DNA of 11,222 nucleotides from JBJXHB01 sp046160725 (GTDB taxonomy: Bacteria > Pseudomonadota > Gammaproteobacteria > Burkholderiales > Burkholderiaceae_C): positions 1 to 11,222 of the forward strand of contig JBJXHB010000083.1 of assembly GCA_046160725.1 (NCBI GenBank), read 5' to 3'. The notes under the pieces were generated by a model, which saw nothing but the letters and a program-made list of their open reading frames with translations, was not told the DNA's origin and did not search any database. The translations under genes and the position numbers were made by a program. Positions 5,860-11,222 of the stretch are shown here, piece by piece. The stretch's first letter is position 1. Every line of letters begins with the position of its first letter.

Positions 5860-6506
5860 CGCCCCGCACCATCGTGCTGGATGCGAACGTGCTGATGCGC
5901 GCCGTGCTCGGCCGCCGGGTGGACCGTTTGCTGGCACGCTTCGCGGCGCAGGCGACCTTCCTGGCGCCAGTGGTGGCGTTCGACGACGTGCATGAGCACC
6001 TGGCCAGCGTGCTGACCCAACGCGGCGAACTGAACGCGCTGCTGCCAGCCCATGAGAAGCTGGCCAAGCTTCGACTGGCGGTGCGGGCGGTGGACCCATC
6101 CGAGTACGAGGTCATGCAAGCGGCTGCATTGGCACGCATCGGCCCGCGCGACCCCGATGACTGGCCCATCCTGGCCTGCGCGCTCGCGCTGAACTGCCCC
6201 ATCTGGACCGAGGACCGCGACTTCTTCGGCACCGGCGTCGCCACCTGGACGACGGCCCTGGTCGAGCTGTACTTCACCGAGCCAGACCCAGACCCAGGAA
6301 CGGCAGAACACCGACCATGTCGGCCCCGAACCCGCGATGAACGAAGCCGAAACCCGCGCCGAGCACATCGATCCGGCCTTGAAGGCCGCCGGCTGGGGCG
6401 TGGTCGAGGGCAGCCGGGTTCTGCGCGAGCATCCGCTGGGCTCCTTGGGGGTCGCCCGTCGGCCATGCATGAAAAAGCCCCGCGCGGCGCACCGGGCGGG
6501 GCTTGA
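5856..6506 (+). CDS. PIN-domain ribonuclease toxin with an odd C-terminal tail
   Basis: 216 aa. Residues 1-142 form a PIN domain: LDANVLM with Asp9, Glu47 in HEHL, the DPDDWPILACALAL segment with Asp101/Asp102, and WTEDRDFF with Asp120. These are the acidic metal ligands of PIN ribonucleases, and none is missing. PIN toxins of this kind cut RNA (VapC-type ones often tRNA or rRNA); the target here is unknown. The GTG start at 5856 overlaps the antitoxin stop (GTGA) and is the only start that keeps the first strand. Usual length is 130-150 aa; residues ~148-216 are Arg/Gly/Pro-rich, overlap the hsdR stub out of frame, and cross antisense through the tRNA-Phe terminator to a stop at 6504-6506. 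The tail therefore looks accidental, from a frameshift or loss of the original stop. The toxin may still work if the tail is tolerated. Confidence 0.82.
   Translation: MTPRTIVLDANVLMRAVLGRRVDRLLARFAAQATFLAPVVAFDDVHEHLASVLTQRGELNALLPAHEKLAKLRLAVRAVDPSEYEVMQAAALARIGPRDPDDWPILACALALNCPIWTEDRDFFGTGVATWTTALVELYFTEPDPDPGTAEHRPCRPRTRDERSRNPRRAHRSGLEGRRLGRGRGQPGSARASAGLLGGRPSAMHEKAPRGAPGGA
6337..6436 (+). pseudogene. hsdR: 5' remnant of a type I restriction endonuclease subunit (HsdR)
   Basis: From the ATG at 6337, about 33 codons read MNEAETRAEHIDPAL, KAAGWGVVEGS, RVLREHP. This is the typical N-terminus of a common HsdR subgroup, in which it precedes the nuclease domain (REYPITxGR... then ADYVL and VEAKA). 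Similarity stops at about 6432-6436; the frame then continues with unrelated residues through the tRNA terminator. Nuclease, helicase and translocase domains are all gone. It overlaps the PIN toxin tail in another frame. With the hsdS stub at 5309-5476 it brackets the Phd/PIN pair, so both belong to one former locus. Confidence 0.85.
6472..6504 (-). terminator. Intrinsic terminator of tRNA-Phe
   Basis: On the minus strand AAGCCCCGC (6504-6496) pairs with GCGGGGCTT (6483-6475) around a 12-base loop, followed by a run of five T (plus AAAAA at 6472-6476, partly in the stem). It begins 12 bases after the tRNA 3' end. It is a strong terminator for tRNA-Phe and any read-through from the ntr operon, and the toxin frame crosses it on the other strand. 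Confidence 0.85.
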
Positions 6507-6516
6507 TCTGGAATTC

Positions 6517-6592
6517 TGGTGGCCAGGGGCGGAATCGAACCACCGACACGCGGATTTTCAATCCGCTGCTCTACCGACTGAGCTACCTGGCC
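6517..6592 (-). tRNA. tRNA-Phe (anticodon GAA)
   Basis: 76 bases with an encoded CCA (complement at 6517-6519). The acceptor stem GGCCAGG pairs with CCTGGCC; the D arm contains AGCTCAGTCGGTAGAGC, and the T arm is GTCGG-TTCGATT-CCGCC-like, with the invariant TTCGA. The anticodon loop TTGAAAA places GAA at 6559-6557, reading Phe codons TTC and TTT. It lies 64 bases downstream of the ntrX-like gene on the same strand. Phe tRNA genes are frequent integrase targets, and its 3' end faces the accessory region. Confidence 0.97.
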
Positions 6593-6603
6593 GAAGGGGC
6601 GCG

Positions 6604-6609
6604 AGTATA
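6604..6609 (-). promoter_or_regulatory. Probable -10 box of a tRNA-Phe promoter
   Basis: The minus strand reads TATACT, 5 of 6 to the consensus, 11 bases before the tRNA 5' end, followed by a GC-rich discriminator (CGCGCC). This is the usual arrangement for stringently controlled stable-RNA promoters. The -35 region is poor, so strength is uncertain. Confidence 0.5.
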
Positions 6610-6656
6610 GCCAACCCGCCCTGACCCATGGATGCCCCGGGGCCGTGGTTGCCGCT

Positions 6657-7331
6657 TCACCCGCGCCGGTTGCGGGACAAGTCCACGCCCAGCTGCTTGA
6701 GCTTGCGGTACAGGTGGGTGCTCTCCAGGCCGGTCTTCTCGGCCACGCGGGTCATGGAGCCGTTTTCCTTGGCCAGGTGGAATTCGAAGTAGCTCTTCTC
6801 GAAGGCGTCGCGGGCTTCGCGCAGCGGGCGGTCGAGGTGGAAGCTCTGCTCGGCCTGCGGGCCGGGCGGGGGCGGGATGATGACGGGCAGGGGCCCGGTG
6901 ATGGTCAGCTCCGGCAGCGGCATCGCGCCCAGGCGCGGCGCGGCCGCGGCTGGTGCACCGCGCGGTGCCGGCTTGGCCAGCGCCTGCTCCACCGCGCGCA
7001 GCAGCTTCTGCAGGGTGATCGGCTTTTCCAGGAAGGCGGTGGCGCCCACCTTGGTGGCCTCCACCGCGGTGTCGATCGTGCCGTGGCCGCTCATCATGAT
7101 GACCGGCATGGTCAGCAGCGCCGCGCTGCCCCACTCCTTGAGCAGGGTGATGCCGTCGACGTCGGGCATCCAGATGTCCAGCAGCACCAGGTCGGGCTTG
7201 AGCCGCTCGCGCACGGCGCGGGCCTCGGCCGCGCTGTCGGCCAGCTCGACGGTGTGTCCTTCGTCGGACAGGATCTCCGACAGCAGCCCGCGGATGCCGA
7301 GCTCGTCGTCCACTACCAGGATGGTTGCCAT
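6657..7331 (-). CDS. NtrX-like response regulator without AAA+ domain (receiver + Fis-type HTH)
   Basis: 224 aa. An N-terminal receiver domain (1-120) has Asp8/Asp9, phospho-acceptor Asp52 in LDIWMPDVDG, Ser81 and Lys103 in EKPIT. A Pro/Ala-rich linker (121-165) leads to a Fis-type helix-turn-helix (about 170-218) containing AFEKSYFEFHLAKENGSMTR, then GLESTHLYRKLKQLGVDLSR, the characteristic end of NtrX proteins. The ~240-residue sigma-54 AAA+ ATPase found between these parts in classical NtrX is absent, with no GAFTGA motif. It can bind DNA but should not activate sigma-54 promoters. It begins 8 bases after the kinase gene stop, so the pair is co-transcribed and the kinase is its likely partner. 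NtrY/NtrX systems are linked to nitrogen, redox or envelope responses; the target here is unknown. No good Shine-Dalgarno is seen. Confidence 0.9.
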   Translation of the reverse strand: MATILVVDDELGIRGLLSEILSDEGHTVELADSAAEARAVRERLKPDLVLLDIWMPDVDGITLLKEWGSAALLTMPVIMMSGHGTIDTAVEATKVGATAFLEKPITLQKLLRAVEQALAKPAPRGAPAAAAPRLGAMPLPELTITGPLPVIIPPPPGPQAEQSFHLDRPLREARDAFEKSYFEFHLAKENGSMTRVAEKTGLESTHLYRKLKQLGVDLSRNRRG

Positions 7332-7339
7332 AGGGTCGT

Positions 7340-9649
7340 TCAGGCTCGCCGGGGTTCGGCCGCGGAAGCGGGTTGGGGGGGTGGGCCGGTGTCGGCGGCG
7401 GCGTGCGCTGTGGTGTTGCCACCGCGAGCGTCATCATGCACCGCGGCGAGCCGGGAAAATGATATCGAAACCTGAGCCCCGGCTGCGGCAGCCTCGGGGC
7501 CGGGGCCGCTGCGGTTGCCGATGCGGATGCGCGCGGCATGCTCAAGCACGATCTTGCGCACCACTGCCAGGCCCAGCCCGGTGCCCTTGGCCTTGGTGGT
7601 GACATAGGGCTCGAAGGCGCGCTTGAGCACCTGCTCGGCAAAGCCCGGGCCGTTGTCGCTGACAGTCAGCCGCACCGCCGGCGGCACCCGGTCGGCATAG
7701 TCGGTGGCCACACGCACCTGGCCGTCGGGTCGGTCGGCCACCGCGTCGAGCGCGTTCTGCACCAGGTTGTGCACCACCTGGCGCAGCTGGGTGGCGTCGC
7801 CCTCGATCAGCGGCAGGCGCGGGTCGGGCACGCTCAGCAGCCGGCGGCTGTCCTGCGCCTGGCCATACAGGGCCAGCACCTCGGCCACCAGGGCGTTCAG
7901 GTCCAGTGGCATCAACTGCGCGGCGGGCAGCCGCGCATAGTCGCGGAACTCGTCGACCAGCCGCTTCATGCCCTGCACCTGCGCCACGATGGTGGCCACG
8001 CTGCGCTCCAGCAGCGCCGCGTCGTCGGCCGACAGCTTGGCGGCCAGCTTGTGCTGCAGCCGCTCCGCCGACAGCTGGATCGGGGTCAGCGGGTTCTTGA
8101 TCTCGTGGGCCAGGCGGCGCGCCACCTCGGCCCAGGCCTTGGCGCGCTGGGCCGACACTTCCTCGGAGATGTCGTCGAAGACCAGCAGCTGCGCGTCATC
8201 GGGCAGCGGCGCGCCGCGCAGGATCAGGTTCAGCGTGTCCTGCGGCCCGGTGCTGTAGTCGAAGGCGTCCTGCCAGTGGTTGTCCTCGCCGGCCTCCGGG
8301 CCGGCCCGGTGCGCCAGGCTGTGCCGCCAGACGGCCTCAGCCAGGTCGTGCAGGCCGGGCACCTCGTGCAGCGTGCGCCCCAGGAAGGCCGCCAGCGGCT
8401 GACGCAGGATGCGCGTGGCCCCGGGGTTGACGTGGGTGATGCGGCGTTGCGCGTCGAACACCACCACACCGGCGCTCTGCGAGTCCAGGATGGTCTGCAG
8501 CTGGCGCCGCGCCGCCTCCAGCCGGTCCACGCCGGCCTGCACCTGGCTGCGCGCCTCCGACAGCTGCCCGGTCATCCGCGCGAAGGCGCGGGTCAGCCCG
8601 CCCAGCTCGTCGCGCGAGGCGAACACCGGCTTGGGCGTGAGGTCGCCATCGGCCACCTGCTGCACGCCGTCGGCCAGCAGCAGCAGCGGGCGGGCGATCT
8701 GGTGGCCCAGCATCACCGCCAGCAGCACTGCGCCGAAAACCGCCAGCACCAGCGCCAGCGTCAGCGTGCCGATGTACATGCGCCGCAGGCCGTTGACGGT
8801 GATGGCGCGCTGCTGGTACTCCCGGTAGGCGGCCTGCACCGCCAGGGCATTGGCCAGCAGCGGGGCCGGCACCTCCTGCACCAGCATCAGGTAGCGCTCC
8901 TCCTGCTGGCCCAGCGTGATGTCGCTGCTGGGCACCAGGGCCAGCGCCCGCACCCGCGCCGCCGGCCGGGTGCCGGCCGTGGGTTCGTCGTCCAGGCCCT
9001 CGACCTGCGACGCCACACGCTGGCTGCGGGCCTGGCGCAAAAACGCCGGAGCCGGCCGCTCCAGCAGCGTAGCCGCGGCGTCGGTGCTGGCCTGGGCCAG
9101 CACCTGGCCGCTGCCGGAGACCAGGGCCGCGTCGCGCACGCCGCTGCCATCGCGCGCCCGCTCCAGCGCCAGGGGCCCGATCGCGTTGCGAGAGTCCGGC
9201 AGGCGCTCGGCCGCATTGCGGGCCTTGCCGGCCAGGTCGGCGGCCATGGCATCCAGGCCGCCGCGGCCCAGCGCCAGGCCGGCTTCCAGCGCGCCGGCCA
9301 CTTGCTGGTCGAACCAGGCGTCGATGCTGCGCTCGACGAACTGGTAGGACACCGCATAGATCAGCAGCCCCGGCACCAGGCCGACGATCGCGAAGATGGC
9401 GGCCAGCTTGGCCAACAGGCGGCTGCCGAAGCGTCCGCGGCGCAGCCGTACCACCAGCCGCACCGCGGCGATCAGCACCGTCAGCAACAGCAGCGCCGCT
9501 ACCGCCGTGTTGGCCCAGAACAGCCACGCGAAGTGGCGCTGCGCCAACGGGCCGCCGGAGGACAGCGCCAGCAGGAACACCAGCACCAGCGCGCCACCGG
9601 TCAGCGCCACCAGCGCGACCAGCCATGCCCAGCGCGCGGATTTGCTCAT
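7340..9649 (-). CDS. NtrY-like membrane sensor histidine kinase
   Basis: 769 aa, the normal size for NtrY. Membrane segments are at about 9-30, 43-67 and 83-102, then a large periplasmic region (~105-290) and another segment at about 293-315. Cytoplasmic parts follow: HAMP (~316-370), PAS (~385-490) and a dimerisation domain with His515 in RRLAHEIKNPLTP, the autophosphorylated histidine. The ATPase domain has Asn632 (QNALDA), DNGPGF at 665-670 and GTGLGLA at 689-695. The last 35 residues are Ala/Pro-rich. The frame is open upstream to 9817, but that would overlap the DUF4390 gene by over 150 bases and encode a Ser/Arg-rich lead; the ATG at 9649, 13 bases after that gene's stop, directly precedes the first membrane helix. 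It should phosphorylate the regulator encoded 8 bases downstream. The signal sensed is not evident. Confidence 0.93.
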   Translation of the reverse strand: MSKSARWAWLVALVALTGGALVLVFLLALSSGGPLAQRHFAWLFWANTAVAALLLLTVLIAAVRLVVRLRRGRFGSRLLAKLAAIFAIVGLVPGLLIYAVSYQFVERSIDAWFDQQVAGALEAGLALGRGGLDAMAADLAGKARNAAERLPDSRNAIGPLALERARDGSGVRDAALVSGSGQVLAQASTDAAATLLERPAPAFLRQARSQRVASQVEGLDDEPTAGTRPAARVRALALVPSSDITLGQQEERYLMLVQEVPAPLLANALAVQAAYREYQQRAITVNGLRRMYIGTLTLALVLAVFGAVLLAVMLGHQIARPLLLLADGVQQVADGDLTPKPVFASRDELGGLTRAFARMTGQLSEARSQVQAGVDRLEAARRQLQTILDSQSAGVVVFDAQRRITHVNPGATRILRQPLAAFLGRTLHEVPGLHDLAEAVWRHSLAHRAGPEAGEDNHWQDAFDYSTGPQDTLNLILRGAPLPDDAQLLVFDDISEEVSAQRAKAWAEVARRLAHEIKNPLTPIQLSAERLQHKLAAKLSADDAALLERSVATIVAQVQGMKRLVDEFRDYARLPAAQLMPLDLNALVAEVLALYGQAQDSRRLLSVPDPRLPLIEGDATQLRQVVHNLVQNALDAVADRPDGQVRVATDYADRVPPAVRLTVSDNGPGFAEQVLKRAFEPYVTTKAKGTGLGLAVVRKIVLEHAARIRIGNRSGPGPEAAAAGAQVSISFSRLAAVHDDARGGNTTAHAAADTGPPPQPASAAEPRRA

Positions 9650-9662
9650 CGCCGCGGCCGGC

Positions 9663-10220
9663 TCACGGCGTGGCCGGCTCGACGCGCAGGGTGCGCTCGA
9701 ACTCGAGCTTCCAGTCCTGGCCGAGGTCGATCTGCATGGGCTGCGGCAGCTGGGCGTTGTCCAGCGCGTAGCGGAACTCCACGTAGTAACGCTCGCCAGG
9801 GTCGAGCCGGTCCGCATCGGCCAGGCGCCAGCCGCTGAACCGGGCAGCGGTGTTCAGCGCCTCGGACAGTGTCGGCACGGTCTGCGCGAGGCCGCCCAGG
9901 CTGACCCGCCAGGTCGCCGTCAACGGCTGGTAGGACAGGCGCCAGCTGCGGCTGACCCGGGCCACGCGCTCGTCGCGCCAGTACCAGCGCGACCGGTACA
10001 CGCTGGCCTGGGCCACGATGTACATCGGCACGCCGCGCTGCAGGGCGTCCTCCAGCGCATGCGACAGAGTCAGGCGCGCACTGAAGTCCAAAACCAGCGC
10101 GCCGTCAGCCCGGCGCAGCTGGATCTGCGTCGGCTCCACCCCCTGGGCTACGGTCGGCAGCGCTGCAGCCATGCCGAGCACAAGCACCAGGATGCGCATC
10201 AGGGACATCAGGTGCCGCAT
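9663..10220 (-). CDS. DUF4390 family exported protein
   Basis: 185 aa with the ATG at 10220, seven bases after the rsmB stop. A hydrophobic N-terminal segment (RILVLVLGMAAALPTVAQG) is a signal peptide, cleaved probably after AQG or nearby. The mature part is beta-rich with many Trp/Tyr/Arg (YRSRWYWRDERVARVSRSWRLSY) and ends in a strand pattern (DWKLEFERTLRV). This arrangement and its place between rsmB and an ntrY-like kinase fit DUF4390, a family of unknown function in betaproteobacteria; a link to the kinase's envelope signal is only a guess. In-frame ATGs at 10208 and 10199 are possible starts too, and none has a good ribosome binding site. The upstream ATG at 10271 would overlap rsmB and break the signal peptide layout. 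Confidence 0.82.
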   Translation of the reverse strand: MRHLMSLMRILVLVLGMAAALPTVAQGVEPTQIQLRRADGALVLDFSARLTLSHALEDALQRGVPMYIVAQASVYRSRWYWRDERVARVSRSWRLSYQPLTATWRVSLGGLAQTVPTLSEALNTAARFSGWRLADADRLDPGERYYVEFRYALDNAQLPQPMQIDLGQDWKLEFERTLRVEPATP

Positions 10221-10227
10221 CGGCCGG

Positions 10228-11222
10228 CTAGGTGGAGTGCTTATGGAGCAGCGCGTAGAAGAAGCCGTCACCGGTCAGGTCGGCCGCGTCGGAACCGGGA
10301 TTGTCCGGCAGCGGCAGCAGGTGGCCCGGCGAGCCGGCATCCAGTCGGGCATCGGCTGCCTGCGGCCGTTGCAAAAACGCGTCGATCCGGGCCTGCCCTT
10401 CGGCACGAAAGAGGGAACAGGTTGCAAAAAGCAACCGGCCGCCCGGCGCCAGCAGCGGCCACAGCGCCTCCAGCAGCGCGGCCTGCGTGGCGGCCGATGC
10501 GGCCACGTCCTCGGCCCGGCGCAGCCAGCGCACGTCCGGGTGCCGCCGCACGATGCCCGAGGCCGAGCACGGCGCGTCCAGCAGGAGGGCATCGAAGGGC
10601 CGGCCGTCCCACCAGGCCGCCGGCGTGCGCGCATCGCCGGCGCGCAGCGTGGCCTGCAGGCCGAGCCGGGCCAGCCCCTCCTGTACGCGCTGCAGCCGCT
10701 GGGCGTCGATGTCCAGGGCCGTCACGTCCAGCGCCGCCAGTTCCAGCAGGTGCGCCGTCTTGCCGCCCGGTGCGGCGCAGGCATCCAGCACCCGCGCACC
10801 AGCCGGAAGGCCGGCGCCCAGCAGCAGCGGTGCCGCACGCTGCGCGTTCAGGTCCTGCACCGAAACCTCGCCCTGCGCAAAGCCCGGCAAACCGTCGACC
10901 GGCCTTGGCTCGCGCAGCACCACGCCGTGGCTGCCACAGGCGGTGGCGGCAATGCCGGCCCCCGCGAGCCTGCGCACATAGCCCGCCGCATCGCCGCGCC
11001 GGGCATGGACGCGCAGCCCCATCGGCGCGCGCCGGTTGGCGGCGAGCAGCAGGCGCTGCCAGTGCGCCGGCCAGTCTTGCCGCATTCGCTCGATCCACCA
11101 CACCGGGTGCTGCCAGGCGGCCGTCGGTTGGTTCTGCACAGCCGAGACCAATGCGTCGCGCTCGCGCAGCAGGCGGCGCAGCACGGCGTTGATGAAACCG
11201 GCCGCGGCTGGGGTGCGCTGGC
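10228..11222 (-). CDS. rsmB: 16S rRNA (cytosine-967-C5)-methyltransferase, partial
   Basis: The 5' end lies beyond the window; about 331 codons are present of a usual ~430-450. The enzyme methylates C967 of 16S rRNA using S-adenosylmethionine. The first visible residues, AAAGFINAVLRRLLRER, are the end of the NusB-like RNA-binding domain. The catalytic domain follows with the SAM-binding motif VLDACAAPGGKT, ALDID, motif IV LLDAPCSASGIVRRHPDVRW with its cysteine, and motif VI LLFATCSL with the nucleophilic cysteine. The C-terminus has the usual GDGFFYALL. The GTG at 11184 is an internal codon, not the start, because the family sequence continues upstream of it. It is the first visible gene of the tight run that continues with the DUF4390 gene, the kinase and the regulator. 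Confidence 0.95.
   Translation of the reverse strand, partial: QRTPAAAGFINAVLRRLLRERDALVSAVQNQPTAAWQHPVWWIERMRQDWPAHWQRLLLAANRRAPMGLRVHARRGDAAGYVRRLAGAGIAATACGSHGVVLREPRPVDGLPGFAQGEVSVQDLNAQRAAPLLLGAGLPAGARVLDACAAPGGKTAHLLELAALDVTALDIDAQRLQRVQEGLARLGLQATLRAGDARTPAAWWDGRPFDALLLDAPCSASGIVRRHPDVRWLRRAEDVAASAATQAALLEALWPLLAPGGRLLFATCSLFRAEGQARIDAFLQRPQAADARLDAGSPGHLLPLPDNPGSDAADLTGDGFFYALLHKHST

Noticed and set aside
6517..6592. Duplicated tRNA-Phe 3' end marking an attachment site
   Set aside because: I looked for a second copy of the T-arm and acceptor sequence elsewhere in the window and saw none.
7538..9838. Long plus-strand open frame (766 codons) opposite the NtrY-like kinase
   Set aside because: Antisense to a clear kinase, with His/Gln/Arg/Gly-rich low-complexity content and no motifs.
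9396..11192. Plus-strand open frame (598 codons) across the kinase, DUF4390 and rsmB genes
   Set aside because: It crosses three real minus-strand genes and is dominated by Arg/Pro/Ala; no signature of a protein family.
1..11222. CRISPR array or insertion sequence
   Set aside because: No regularly spaced long direct repeats and no transposase or integrase translation were seen; the 27-bp spaced hip palindromes are operators with only three units and short gaps.

Overview
The window is GC-rich chromosomal DNA, most likely from a betaproteobacterium of the order Burkholderiales (Rubrivivax/Leptothrix/Ideonella-like). This rests on three things: the minus-strand order rsmB – DUF4390 gene – ntrY-like kinase – ntrX-like regulator – tRNA-Phe, a fadH with the usual beta/gammaproteobacterial architecture, and a PEP-CTERM protein, which implies an exosortase host. 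The order-level assignment is inference from gene content; no database search was possible.

There are two housekeeping blocks and an accessory block between them. On the right (about 6517-11222), all on the minus strand, a tight run of rsmB (cut by the window edge), a DUF4390 envelope protein, an NtrY-like sensor kinase and an NtrX-like regulator with gaps of 7-13 bases is followed by tRNA-Phe with its own promoter and a good intrinsic terminator. The regulator is only receiver plus Fis-type helix-turn-helix, without the AAA+ domain of classical NtrX. On the left (275-2320) lies fadH, the NADPH-dependent 2,4-dienoyl-CoA reductase of unsaturated fatty acid beta-oxidation.

Between them (about 2377-6470) is an accessory region of persistence, addiction and restriction genes plus relics. 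It holds: (i) a complete hipBA toxin-antitoxin operon whose promoter region carries three 16-bp palindromic operators at exact 27-bp intervals; (ii) a lower-GC gene for a secreted PEP-CTERM protein with a textbook ribosome binding site; (iii) a mosaic stretch with an unrecognised minus-strand ORF or fragment of 36 codons joined to the last ~50 codons of a type I restriction specificity gene (hsdS); (iv) an apparently complete Phd/YefM-type antitoxin and PIN-domain toxin with their own promoter and a TGTACA-core operator; (v) the first ~33 codons of a type I restriction hsdR gene, broken off just before the tRNA-Phe terminator.

My reading is that a type I restriction-modification locus with an internal Phd/PIN cassette (hsdS - antitoxin - toxin - hsdR) once lay next to the 3' end of tRNA-Phe and has largely been deleted, leaving the addiction pair between two stubs of the restriction genes. 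The toxin frame now runs through the hsdR stub and antisense through the tRNA terminator, giving it a C-terminal tail that looks accidental. This remnant locus is the most interesting part of the window, together with the regularly spaced hip operators.
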